64,000 nt of DNA from Fimbriimonas ginsengisoli Gsoil 348. GTDB lineage: Bacteria > Armatimonadota > Fimbriimonadia > Fimbriimonadales > Fimbriimonadaceae. Shown piece by piece: positions 34,831 through 41,919 of the stretch; the first letter of the stretch is position 1, and the number at the start of each line of letters is the position of its first letter. Below the pieces are notes generated by a model. That model did not search any database, was not told the DNA's origin, and saw only the letters and a program-made list of their open reading frames with translations. Both the position numbers and the translations under genes were made by a program. The stretch is taken from positions 1,798,001-1,862,000 of the forward strand of contig NZ_CP007139.1 in the NCBI RefSeq assembly GCF_000724625.1, given 5' to 3'.

Positions 34831-36561
34831 GTGAAAGTCGACGTCGCTATCATCGGAGGCGGGCCTGGAGGCTCGACCTGTGGAGGGTTTCTAAAGAAGT
34901 ACCAACCGGGGCTAAAGGTCGCCATTTTCGAGCGCGATACGTTTCCCCGGGACCACATCGGCGAGAGCCAGCTTCCGGTCATCGGCGCCATTCTTCACGA
35001 GCTGGGTGTGTGGGATAAGGTCGAAGCCGCCGACTTCCCGATCAAGGTCGGCGGCACCTACCGCTGGGGCAATAGCGACGACCTCTGGGACTTCCATTTC
35101 TTGCCGCACGGTAAGTTCGACGATGCCCCTCGACCCGGCAAATTTGAAGGCCAACGCCGGGAAACGGCGCTCCAGGTAGATCGATCGATCTACGACAAGA
35201 TCCTCCTCGATCACGCTCGCGAGCTTGGCTGCGACGTGTACGAGGCGACCGGAGTCCGAGAAGTGCTCCGCTCCGGCGACACCGTAAAGGGACTCGTGCT
35301 GGAAGACGGGCAAAAGGTCGAAGCGCGTTACTATATCGACGCCTCCGGCCATTCAGGTTTTCTTAGAAGAGCGATGGGGATCGGAATCGAGGAGCCGAGC
35401 GCGCTTCGCAACATCGCGATTTGGGATTACTGGCAGAACGCCGAGTGGGCGGTCAACATCGGAGTCGGCGGTACCCGGATACAGGTGATGAGCGTCGGCT
35501 ACGGCTGGCTCTGGTTTATCCCGCTCAGCCCCACCCGAACCTCCCTCGGCCTAGTTTGCCCCGCCGATTACTACAAGAAGAGCGGCATGCGGCCCGAAGA
35601 GCTTTACATGAAGGCGATCCAGGACGAGCCGCGCATTCGCGGTCTCACGCGGAACGGCAGTCGCGAAGGGCAACTATCGACCACCAAGGACTGGTCTTTC
35701 GTGGCCGAGCGCTTGACCGGAGAAAACTGGTTCCTCGTGGGCGAAGCCGCCGGCTTCGCCGACCCGATCCTCTCCGCGGGCTTGAGTCTCACCCACGCCT
35801 CTGCCCGGGAAGCGGCCTACACGATCATGGAGATGGACCGTGGCAGCGGCAAGAAATGGCTGCGGGCCGAGTACGACGGACGTAATCGCCGCCGGGTGCT
35901 CCAGCACATCAAGTTCGCCGACTACTGGTACACCGCTAACGCCCACTTCTCCGACCTCAAGGAGTACACGCGGGAGATCGCAAGAGACGCCGGGTTGGAG
36001 CTGGATGCCGAAAAGGCGTTCCAGTGGCTCGGGACCGGTGGCTTTATCGAGGAAGACCTGAACGTGGGTGGCTTCGGCACCGTGAGCTTCAACGCGCTTC
36101 ACCAGATCAGCCGACGGCTTTCGGATAAGCCGGCCATTCCCGCTACCGCGGGATTCAACGGTTTTGTGCTCGATCTTGCCGGCGCGGAAAAGGTCGAGCT
36201 GGCCCACTACGAAAGCGGCCGCGTCATTCCAATTCCTGCCTACCGGCGAAATGGAAAGCTGCTCCCGCTAACCGGTTTGGCCGCGTACCTCGTGATGGGA
36301 CTTCAGCATTCCCCGAGGATCTCCCAAGCGCTGGCGATGATCTCGCACGAGATGGCCAAAAAAGGGATCCGATACACGCCAGTAGAGCACGAGGGTTTTG
36401 TCCAGACCTTGGAGGCAATGGTTCGCGATGGATGGGTCGAGCCGCGGGCATACGCCACCGGCGACTCGCTCCAAAACTGGCAGCCGGAAGCCTCGTCGAT
36501 GATCGAGACCAACCACGATCTCGATCTGCCGGAGGATAGAAGGGCCTCCAGCTTGGCGTAG
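34831..36561 (+). CDS. flavin-dependent halogenase-like FAD enzyme
   Basis: A 576-residue flavoprotein. The FAD motif is IIGGGPGGSTCGGFL, followed by FERDTFPRDHIGESQLP as in tryptophan/phenol halogenases. The halogenase motif WxWxIP is intact at residues 226-231 (WLWFIP). Lys72 in FPIKVGGTYRW is at the position of the catalytic Lys in CmlS-like halogenases. GENWFLVGEAAGFADPILSAG is the second FAD motif. A C-terminal extension of about 200 residues is also present in this group. Halogenation, or oxygenation of a polyketide or fatty chain, is possible. No biosynthetic cluster is adjacent. Confidence 0.8.
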   Translation: MKVDVAIIGGGPGGSTCGGFLKKYQPGLKVAIFERDTFPRDHIGESQLPVIGAILHELGVWDKVEAADFPIKVGGTYRWGNSDDLWDFHFLPHGKFDDAPRPGKFEGQRRETALQVDRSIYDKILLDHARELGCDVYEATGVREVLRSGDTVKGLVLEDGQKVEARYYIDASGHSGFLRRAMGIGIEEPSALRNIAIWDYWQNAEWAVNIGVGGTRIQVMSVGYGWLWFIPLSPTRTSLGLVCPADYYKKSGMRPEELYMKAIQDEPRIRGLTRNGSREGQLSTTKDWSFVAERLTGENWFLVGEAAGFADPILSAGLSLTHASAREAAYTIMEMDRGSGKKWLRAEYDGRNRRRVLQHIKFADYWYTANAHFSDLKEYTREIARDAGLELDAEKAFQWLGTGGFIEEDLNVGGFGTVSFNALHQISRRLSDKPAIPATAGFNGFVLDLAGAEKVELAHYESGRVIPIPAYRRNGKLLPLTGLAAYLVMGLQHSPRISQALAMISHEMAKKGIRYTPVEHEGFVQTLEAMVRDGWVEPRAYATGDSLQNWQPEASSMIETNHDLDLPEDRRASSLA

Positions 36562-36597
36562 TTTGGAATAACCTCCCGCTCTGTCAAGTATCCTCCT

Positions 36598-36620
36598 GGG
36601 GAGCGCCCTGGACGCTCCCC
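36598..36620 (+). promoter_or_regulatory. hairpin in the leader of the aldo/keto reductase gene
   Basis: GGGGAGCG / CGCTCCCC with a 7-base loop, ending 5 bases before the ATG of the next gene. It covers the place where a ribosome site should be, so it could terminate the halogenase transcript or limit translation. Confidence 0.45.
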
Positions 36621-36625
36621 ACCCG

Positions 36626-37531
36626 ATGACCACCGGAACCGTTCCCTATCTCGACAAGCCCGTTTCCCGCATCGTTTGCGGCACCGACTTCCTCATGGGC
36701 GCTGCCCCAAATAACACGTTTGCCGCCCTGGATGCCTACTGGGAAGCCGGCGGACGCACATTCGACTCGGCCCACTGCTACGGCGCCAATTCGAATATCT
36801 TCGCGGCGTGGACGGGCAGCCGGGGCGTTCGCGATGAGGTGATCTACTTCGACAAGGGATGCCACCCCTACGGCCGAAAGCGGGTGACGCGAGAGGATAT
36901 GCGAAGCGACATCCTCGACAACCATCGACGGCTCGAGCGCGGATACACCGATTTCTTCGTCCTCCACCGCGACGACCCCGAAGTCCCGGTGGGAGAGATC
37001 GTCGACTGGCTAAACGAATTCAAAGAGGAAGGGCTGATCGGCGTGTTCGGCGGCTCGAACTGGGAGCACACGCGCATCGCCGCCGCCAACGAGTACGCGC
37101 AGAAGGCGGGCAAGCAAGGGTTCTCGCTAAACAATCCGAACCTGACCCTCGCGGAAAACGTGCGTCCGCTGTGGGACGGCTGTCTGACGATCGGCGAGGA
37201 GGGACGCCGCTGGCATGCCGAGACGAACTTCCCGCTGTTTGCCTGGTCCTCTACCGCTCGCGGCTACTTTGCCGGCGTCGACGACCCGGAGGTTTTGCGA
37301 GCATACGACAGCGAGACGAATCGAGCCCGCCGCGCGCGCTGCGAGGAGCTCGGCAAGAAATATGGGATGTCCACGGTCCAGATGGCGCTTGCTTGGACTC
37401 TGAGCCAGCCGGGGAACATCTTCGCTCTGTGCGGTCTCCGAACCGTGGATAACGTCAAGCAGAACGTCGAAGTCACGAAGCTGAAACTTTCCCCGGAAGA
37501 GCTGCGATATCTCGAGTTCGGCGAGCAGTAG
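36626..37531 (+). CDS. aldo/keto reductase
   Basis: A 301-residue AKR-superfamily oxidoreductase. The catalytic tetrad can be placed: Asp47 and Tyr52 (FDSAHCYG), Lys77 (YFDKGCHP) and His114 (FVLHRDDP). NADPH binding is suggested by GLRTVDNVKQNVE near the end. The sugar or carbonyl substrate is unknown. It ends 8 bases before the macrodomain gene, so the two are probably cotranscribed. Confidence 0.9.
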   Translation: MTTGTVPYLDKPVSRIVCGTDFLMGAAPNNTFAALDAYWEAGGRTFDSAHCYGANSNIFAAWTGSRGVRDEVIYFDKGCHPYGRKRVTREDMRSDILDNHRRLERGYTDFFVLHRDDPEVPVGEIVDWLNEFKEEGLIGVFGGSNWEHTRIAAANEYAQKAGKQGFSLNNPNLTLAENVRPLWDGCLTIGEEGRRWHAETNFPLFAWSSTARGYFAGVDDPEVLRAYDSETNRARRARCEELGKKYGMSTVQMALAWTLSQPGNIFALCGLRTVDNVKQNVEVTKLKLSPEELRYLEFGEQ

Positions 37532-37539
37532 TTAGGAAC

Positions 37540-38043
37540 ATGGTGCCAATCGAAGTCGTGCGGGGAAGCTTGCTCGAGCAAGACGTCGAGGCGATCGTCA
37601 ATGCCGCCAACACCGCGATGCGAGGTGGTAGCGGGATCGATGGCGCGATCCACCGCGCTGCCGGTAAGGAGCTTATCGGGGAGTTGATGAGGGTTGCTCC
37701 CCACGGAGCCAAAGCCGGAAAGGTCGTCGTCACCCCCGGCTTCAAAACCGGATTTCGGTACATATTCCACACCGCCGGCCCGATCTGGCGGGGTGGTTTG
37801 AACGGAGAGCCAGCCCTCCTGGCCGATTGTTACCGGAACGCCACCCTGGAAGCCGAGCGTCTCGGCGTTCGCACGCTCGGGTTCTGCAGCATCTCCACCG
37901 GCGTCTACAGTTACCCGCTGGAGCGCGCGGCCCCAATTGCCTTAAACACCGTCCGCGAGACGGCCACGAATCTCGACCGAGTCGTCTTCGCCATGTTCGG
38001 CGAAAAGGAATACGAAGTCTTCGCCAAGCTAGCGAACGGCTAA
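37540..38043 (+). CDS. macrodomain protein (O-acetyl-ADP-ribose deacetylase-like)
   Basis: A 167-residue macrodomain. Ligand-binding signatures are AIVNAANTAMRGGSGIDGAI and ISTGVYSYPLERAA, as in YmdB/MacroD-type enzymes that remove ADP-ribose or deacetylate O-acetyl-ADP-ribose. The conserved Asn of NAAN and the Asp of GIDGAI are present, so it is likely active. It follows the aldo/keto reductase closely. A 103-bp repeat begins one base after its stop. Confidence 0.92.
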   Translation: MVPIEVVRGSLLEQDVEAIVNAANTAMRGGSGIDGAIHRAAGKELIGELMRVAPHGAKAGKVVVTPGFKTGFRYIFHTAGPIWRGGLNGEPALLADCYRNATLEAERLGVRTLGFCSISTGVYSYPLERAAPIALNTVRETATNLDRVVFAMFGEKEYEVFAKLANG

Positions 38044-38044
38044 C

Positions 38045-38147
38045 GTGGCATCGGCTCCCAGCCGATGAACCCCGCGACCGTACCGGTCGTGGAATAGGGC
38101 CAAGGGCAGGATGCCCTTGGGACCCACTGGCTAGAAGCCAGTGCCAC
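38045..38147. repeat. 103-bp four-hairpin palindromic element, copy 2
   Basis: Same length and layout as the element at 30377, with hairpins TCGGC/GCCGA, CGCGACC/GGTCGTG, CCAAGGGC/GCCCTTGG and CACTGGC/GCCAGTG. It ends GTGCCAC. Stem 1 and stem 3 differ from copy 1 by paired changes. It separates the macrodomain gene and the toxin gene; the toxin stop is at 38149. Confidence 0.85.
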
Positions 38148-38148
38148 G

Positions 38149-38562
38149 TCAGTCTTCTAAGGCAGTCAACGACGGCTCCAGCCGCTTGGCCAGCCGGCCG
38201 CGGTCGATCTCTCGTTCGGCCACGGCGATGCCGAGATCGTACGCCTCGTCAGGGTCGATTTCCAGTTCATAGCCGTTCGTGTAGAGGAACAGCACGGCGG
38301 AGGAGAAGCCGACTCGTTTGTTGCCGTCGGCAAACGCATGGGCGAGGGCGAGGTGGACCCAGTAGGCGGCCGCCAGCAAGGCGATCGCCGGACGGTCATC
38401 ATCCTCGTGGCACTCGTATAGGTAGAGGTTTCGGGGCGCGTCGAGCGCGCTTTCCAGATGGCCCGGGTGCGGCAGCCCGATCCGGCCGCCATAATTCAGC
38501 AAGCTGTCTTCGTGGATAACGAGGGCATCGTCCCACGAGATGAACCGAGGCTCGACCGTCAC
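38149..38562 (-). CDS. doc: Doc-type Fic-fold toxin
   Basis: A 137-residue death-on-curing family protein. The Fic-like motif is HAFADGNKRVG, with the nucleotide-binding HxFxDGNKR pattern intact. Doc toxins phosphorylate elongation factor Tu and stop translation. The GTG start overlaps the stop of the small upstream gene (GTGA), the usual layout for an antitoxin-toxin pair. Confidence 0.88.
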   Translation of the reverse strand: MTVEPRFISWDDALVIHEDSLLNYGGRIGLPHPGHLESALDAPRNLYLYECHEDDDRPAIALLAAAYWVHLALAHAFADGNKRVGFSSAVLFLYTNGYELEIDPDEAYDLGIAVAEREIDRGRLAKRLEPSLTALED

Positions 38563-38690
38563 TTCGCCAGCTTTTCCAATGTCTTAGCGTACTTGCGGTT
38601 CAGTCGCTCGATCCCTTTCCGTAGCGGCAAAGGGGTTCCTCGGCGCAATGGCCGCTTTGGGTTCTCCGGTGCGCTTGTCTCCGTTCTCAT
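38559..38690 (-). CDS. putative small antitoxin for the Doc-type toxin
   Basis: About 43 residues from ATG 38690 (MRTETSAPENPKRPLRRGTP), with GAGGGA 10 bases upstream; an ATG at 38708 is an alternative. It is basic and has a helical tail (GIERLNRKYAKTLEKLAK) that could insert into the toxin's groove. It is shorter than Phd (73 residues) and no DNA-binding domain is visible. It is called an antitoxin from position and overlap only. Confidence 0.55.
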   Translation of the reverse strand: MRTETSAPENPKRPLRRGTPLPLRKGIERLNRKYAKTLEKLAK

Positions 38691-38729
38691 GAATTCATTG
38701 TCCCTCATCCGAAGGCGATAAACTGTACG

Positions 38730-39200
38730 GTGCCCCGCTTCCGCGTCTGTAAAACGTTCACCGTCGAGTCCGGCCATATGCTGAGCAAGCATCCGGACCG
38801 ATGCCGTTTTCCCCACGGCCATACCCGTAAGGTGGAGGTGATCGTGTCTTCGGAGCGACTCGACGAGAACGACATGGTCATCGACTTCAAGGCGCTGAAG
38901 CTCGCCGTGGCCGATTACATCGAAAGGTACGACCACGCGATGGCGATCAATTCGGAGGATCCGCTGCTACCTGAAATCTTGCGCGTCCATCCGACGAGCG
39001 CGATCGTTTTCGAGGGGGTGGACCCGACAACGGAGGTGATCGCAAAGGACTTGTACGATCACGTCGCGTGCATTTTGCGAGACGGGTTCGCCGGTTCTTC
39101 CTCGACTGGCATCCCCTACACTATCCATGCGAACGCCGTCTCTCTTGAGAGGGTCCGCGTGTGGGAGACTCCGAGCAGTTGGGCCGAGTACGGCGACTGA
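38730..39200 (+). CDS. 6-pyruvoyltetrahydropterin synthase / QueD family protein
   Basis: A 156-residue T-fold enzyme. Zinc ligands are His16 (ESGHMLS), His29 and His31 (FPHGHTRKVEV), with catalytic Cys25 four residues before HGH and YDHAMAIN for the second catalytic part. It could be QueD (preQ0 synthesis) or PTPS-III. No queC/queE gene is nearby to settle it. GTG start at 38730, only 22 bases from the possible antitoxin start on the other strand, so their promoters overlap. Confidence 0.85.
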   Translation: MPRFRVCKTFTVESGHMLSKHPDRCRFPHGHTRKVEVIVSSERLDENDMVIDFKALKLAVADYIERYDHAMAINSEDPLLPEILRVHPTSAIVFEGVDPTTEVIAKDLYDHVACILRDGFAGSSSTGIPYTIHANAVSLERVRVWETPSSWAEYGD

Positions 39201-39224
39201 GCGTTCGGATAAAGTGGCGGTTAG

Positions 39225-40649
39225 ATGGACGCCGTTATCACTCTCCTCCCCGACGAGCCGTACGGGCACGTATCGCCCCGGCTTTATGGCCACTTCGCGG
39301 AGCACCTTGGAAGGTGCTGTTACGACGGGCTTTGGGTGGGGCGCGATAACGTCGAAGTCGAGCACGTCGACGGGTTTCGCAAAGACGTCGTCGAGGCGCT
39401 CCGCGCGATGCCGACTCCACTCCTCCGGTGGCCGGGTGGATGCTACGCCGACCACTACCATTGGCGCGACGGAATCGGGCCGGAGCGCGCGGTGCGGCTC
39501 GGCCTCTCTTGCGGGCGGCAGGTGCTCGACGACAACACGCTGGGCACTCACGAGTTCCTTCACTTTTGCCAGTTGATCGGCGCCGAGCCGTACCTCGCGG
39601 GGAACATGGGCTCGGGATCGGTGCAGGAGCTGTGCGATTGGGTCGAGTACTGCAACACCAAGCTACCCACGACCCTTGGCAAGGAGCGAGCTGCCAACGG
39701 TCACACAAGGCCGTTCGACGTGAAGCTTTGGGGGGTCGGAAACGAGAACTGGGGATGCGGGGGTAATTACGACCCGGAGAGCTATGCCCTGGAATACCGC
39801 CGCTACTCGATGATGATGCAGCACGTCGACCCCTCGATCGAAATGGTGGTCTGCGGCCACGACCGGACTTGGAACCAGCGCTGCCTCGAGAAACTACGCG
39901 GTTATACCGGCTTCGTCGACCACTATTCGATCCACCGGTATTGGATCGAAGGAGGCCACGGAACCGAGTTCTCGGAGACCGACTACTACGCGCTTCTCGC
40001 CGAAGCCGAACGGACGGAAGAGTTCATCGTCGAGACCCGGGCGATGATCGAAGACGTCAGCCCCAAGAAGCGAATCGGCATCGCCCTCGACGAGTGGGGC
40101 GTATGGCACCCTGAAGCCCGAACCTGGGGTCCGGGACCGGTCGCCGAAGAAATCGGCGACTACTCCCAGGCCGGTACGATGCGAGACGCCTTGGCGACCG
40201 CCGTCGGCTTTGAGGTGTTCCACCGTCAATGTGCCTCACTTTCGATGGCGAATCTTGCCCAGATCGTGAACGTACTCCACGCGCCGATCATGACGGAAGG
40301 GACCGCATTCTGGGTCACGCCGACGTACCACCTGCTGCGGATGCACCGCCCTCACATCGGCGCCCAGGCATATCGTTGCGAGGTGGAGACCACGATCTCC
40401 ACTCCCCAGGGCGCCGCGATCTCCGCGACCGCAACCAGCGGCGGAGTAACCGTCACCAACCGGCACCTAACCCAAGCCGCCGTGGTGCAAGTGCCCGGCT
40501 CCTACTCCGAAGCCTGGCTACTGTCCGCCGAACCATCGGCCCAAAACTCCGCCGCCCACCCAGACAACGTATCGCCGACTCCCCTAAAGCTGTCCGTCGA
40601 AGGAACGTTCGAGCTACCCCCTCACAGTGTGGCTACGTTGGTGAGATGA
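39225..40649 (+). CDS. GH51 alpha-L-arabinofuranosidase
   Basis: A 474-residue intracellular glycoside hydrolase of family 51. The acid/base Glu174 is in GVGNENWGCGG and the nucleophile Glu290 in IALDEWGVWHP. The N-terminal HFAEHLGRCCYDGLWVG and RWPGGCYADHYHW are typical. No signal peptide. It would remove terminal arabinose from imported arabino-oligosaccharides, complementing the secreted GH3 and GH95 enzymes elsewhere in the window. Confidence 0.94.
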   Translation: MDAVITLLPDEPYGHVSPRLYGHFAEHLGRCCYDGLWVGRDNVEVEHVDGFRKDVVEALRAMPTPLLRWPGGCYADHYHWRDGIGPERAVRLGLSCGRQVLDDNTLGTHEFLHFCQLIGAEPYLAGNMGSGSVQELCDWVEYCNTKLPTTLGKERAANGHTRPFDVKLWGVGNENWGCGGNYDPESYALEYRRYSMMMQHVDPSIEMVVCGHDRTWNQRCLEKLRGYTGFVDHYSIHRYWIEGGHGTEFSETDYYALLAEAERTEEFIVETRAMIEDVSPKKRIGIALDEWGVWHPEARTWGPGPVAEEIGDYSQAGTMRDALATAVGFEVFHRQCASLSMANLAQIVNVLHAPIMTEGTAFWVTPTYHLLRMHRPHIGAQAYRCEVETTISTPQGAAISATATSGGVTVTNRHLTQAAVVQVPGSYSEAWLLSAEPSAQNSAAHPDNVSPTPLKLSVEGTFELPPHSVATLVR

Positions 40650-40670
40650 GTGGCCTCCTATGAAGACCGT

Positions 40671-40693
40671 GGTGACAGGTCACCGCAGTCTAC
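40671..40693. repeat. GGTGACAGGTCACC palindrome with CAGTCTA tail
   Basis: GGTGACAGGTCACCGCAGTC followed by TAC, matching the right arm of the large repeat at 16582-16603 base for base apart from the last position. It lies between the convergent GH51 and GNAT genes. Confidence 0.7.
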
Positions 40694-40699
40694 AAGGTC

Positions 40700-41251
40700 T
40701 CACTTTTTGGCGATCGTGCGACACATGCGGATGCAGGGGAGAACCGTCCCGTCGGGAAGCTTGGCCGGTACCGGCTCGACCTCTTCGAAACCGAGGCGGG
40801 CGTAGAACGGGACGCCGGGGAGGGTTGCCACAAGTTCGAGCGACATGAAGCCCGCAGCGAGAGCCGACCGCTTGCATTCGAGGTACAGCACCGTGCCAAG
40901 GCCCTGACGGGCATGGCCCGGGTCGATGAAGAACGCTCGGATTCGGGCGGCGTCGACGCGGGGATCCAGTCGCTCGTCCGATAGTCCCTCCTGTTCCGAG
41001 CTGCCGGTGAAGAGCTTGCGCCTCGCGCTCCATCCGCCGCAGGCGACGATCTCGCCGGTGGCTTCGATCACGTAGAACGTTCCATCCGCGATCACATCCG
41101 GATCGGGTACGGCAATAAACCGCTCCGCCGCTTCGGCCTCGATCGGCGAATAGAAACCATCGGAGAGCCTCCGAATGCTCCTCCGCATGAGCGCTTGGAG
41201 CGGCTCAATGTCCGAGAGCGTAGCTGGGCGAAGTAGCGTGGAGTACTCCAT
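40700..41251 (-). CDS. GNAT-family N-acetyltransferase
   Basis: A 183-residue acetyltransferase. The acetyl-CoA motif A is IRAFFIDPGHARQGLGTVLY (Q/RxxGxG/A pattern as ARQGLG), with LELVATLPGVPFYARLGFEE as motif B. Substrate not identifiable. ATG 41251; the TfoX-N gene precedes it on the same strand, about 48 bases away. Confidence 0.88.
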   Translation of the reverse strand: MEYSTLLRPATLSDIEPLQALMRRSIRRLSDGFYSPIEAEAAERFIAVPDPDVIADGTFYVIEATGEIVACGGWSARRKLFTGSSEQEGLSDERLDPRVDAARIRAFFIDPGHARQGLGTVLYLECKRSALAAGFMSLELVATLPGVPFYARLGFEEVEPVPAKLPDGTVLPCIRMCRTIAKK

Positions 41252-41299
41252 AAAACGACGACACCCGGAGCATTTCCGCTCCGAGCGCCGCCTCTCGCC

Positions 41300-41638
41300 T
41301 CAAGCCGTTTGGGAGAGTTTGCGCCGGGCGTACCCCGCGCTTCTCTCCACCCAAAGGATAAATGAATCCCGATCGTCGAGGATGGATTTGGGCATCCTGA
41401 CGTACTCCCTCATCGGCTCCGCGTCTTTGTCGGGCTTCATCGGTCCCGCCCCCGGCAATGTGAGCGCCTGCTCATAGTCCTCAGGAGCCAGTTTGAGTCC
41501 GATGTCTTCCCCCACAAGGAAGGCAAACATCTTCTCGCCCGTATAGACCCCCATCCCGCCAAACATCCGACGTGCCCGTACGTCGTAGGCCTCTGCGGCC
41601 CTCATCATCTGCTCGTACCGAAGTGGACGATAGACCAT
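41300..41638 (-). CDS. TfoX N-terminal domain protein
   Basis: A 112-residue protein with the TfoX_N fold: RARRMFGGMGVYTGEKMFAF is the conserved segment, followed by KLAPEDYEQALTLPGAGPMK and a helical end. The domain occurs in competence regulators and in many stand-alone proteins of unknown role. I start at ATG 41638 to give the usual ~110 residues; the longer frame has an unlikely N-terminus. Confidence 0.85.
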   Translation of the reverse strand: MVYRPLRYEQMMRAAEAYDVRARRMFGGMGVYTGEKMFAFLVGEDIGLKLAPEDYEQALTLPGAGPMKPDKDAEPMREYVRMPKSILDDRDSFILWVERSAGYARRKLSQTA

Positions 41639-41760
41639 AGGATTGCTGCCCCACTCCCCCCATTTCGACCTCGGCTCCGAGATCGACGCCGCCCAAGGTG
41701 CGGCACAAAACAGTTTACTACACCTCACCAAATCCAGGGGTACCAGGTTCGCTCTAGGCA

Positions 41761-41900
41761 CGTTAAGGCGTTAAGAAGGTGTTGAGGCGTGAGGAAAGGG
41801 TAAAGCACCCTGGCCAACACCGCAACACCGCAACACCGCAACACCGCAACACCGCAACACCGCAACACCGCAACACCGCAACGCCCAACGCCCAACGCCC
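41761..41900. repeat. tandem 8-bp and 7-bp repeats upstream of polA
   Basis: CAACACCG is repeated exactly eight times at 41815-41878, followed by three copies of AACGCCC at 41880-41900. The flank 41761-41785 carries GTTAAGGCGTTAAG-type sequence related to the repeat at 29372. The tandem array ends 19 bases before the polA start, so copy-number change could affect polA expression. Confidence 0.9.
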
Positions 41901-41919
41901 AGAAAGGTATCGTCTCCTC

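Noticed and set aside
38559-38936. 125-codon minus-strand frame as the toxin's antitoxin
   Set aside because: Most of it is antisense to the QueD-family gene; only the last 43-49 codons are plausible.
41815-41900. CRISPR-like array
   Set aside because: Units are 8 and 7 bp with no spacers; it is a simple tandem repeat.
41779-41919. N-terminal extension of DNA polymerase I by 47 codons
   Set aside because: It would encode the tandem repeat; the internal ATG gives the conserved polA N-terminus with a ribosome site.
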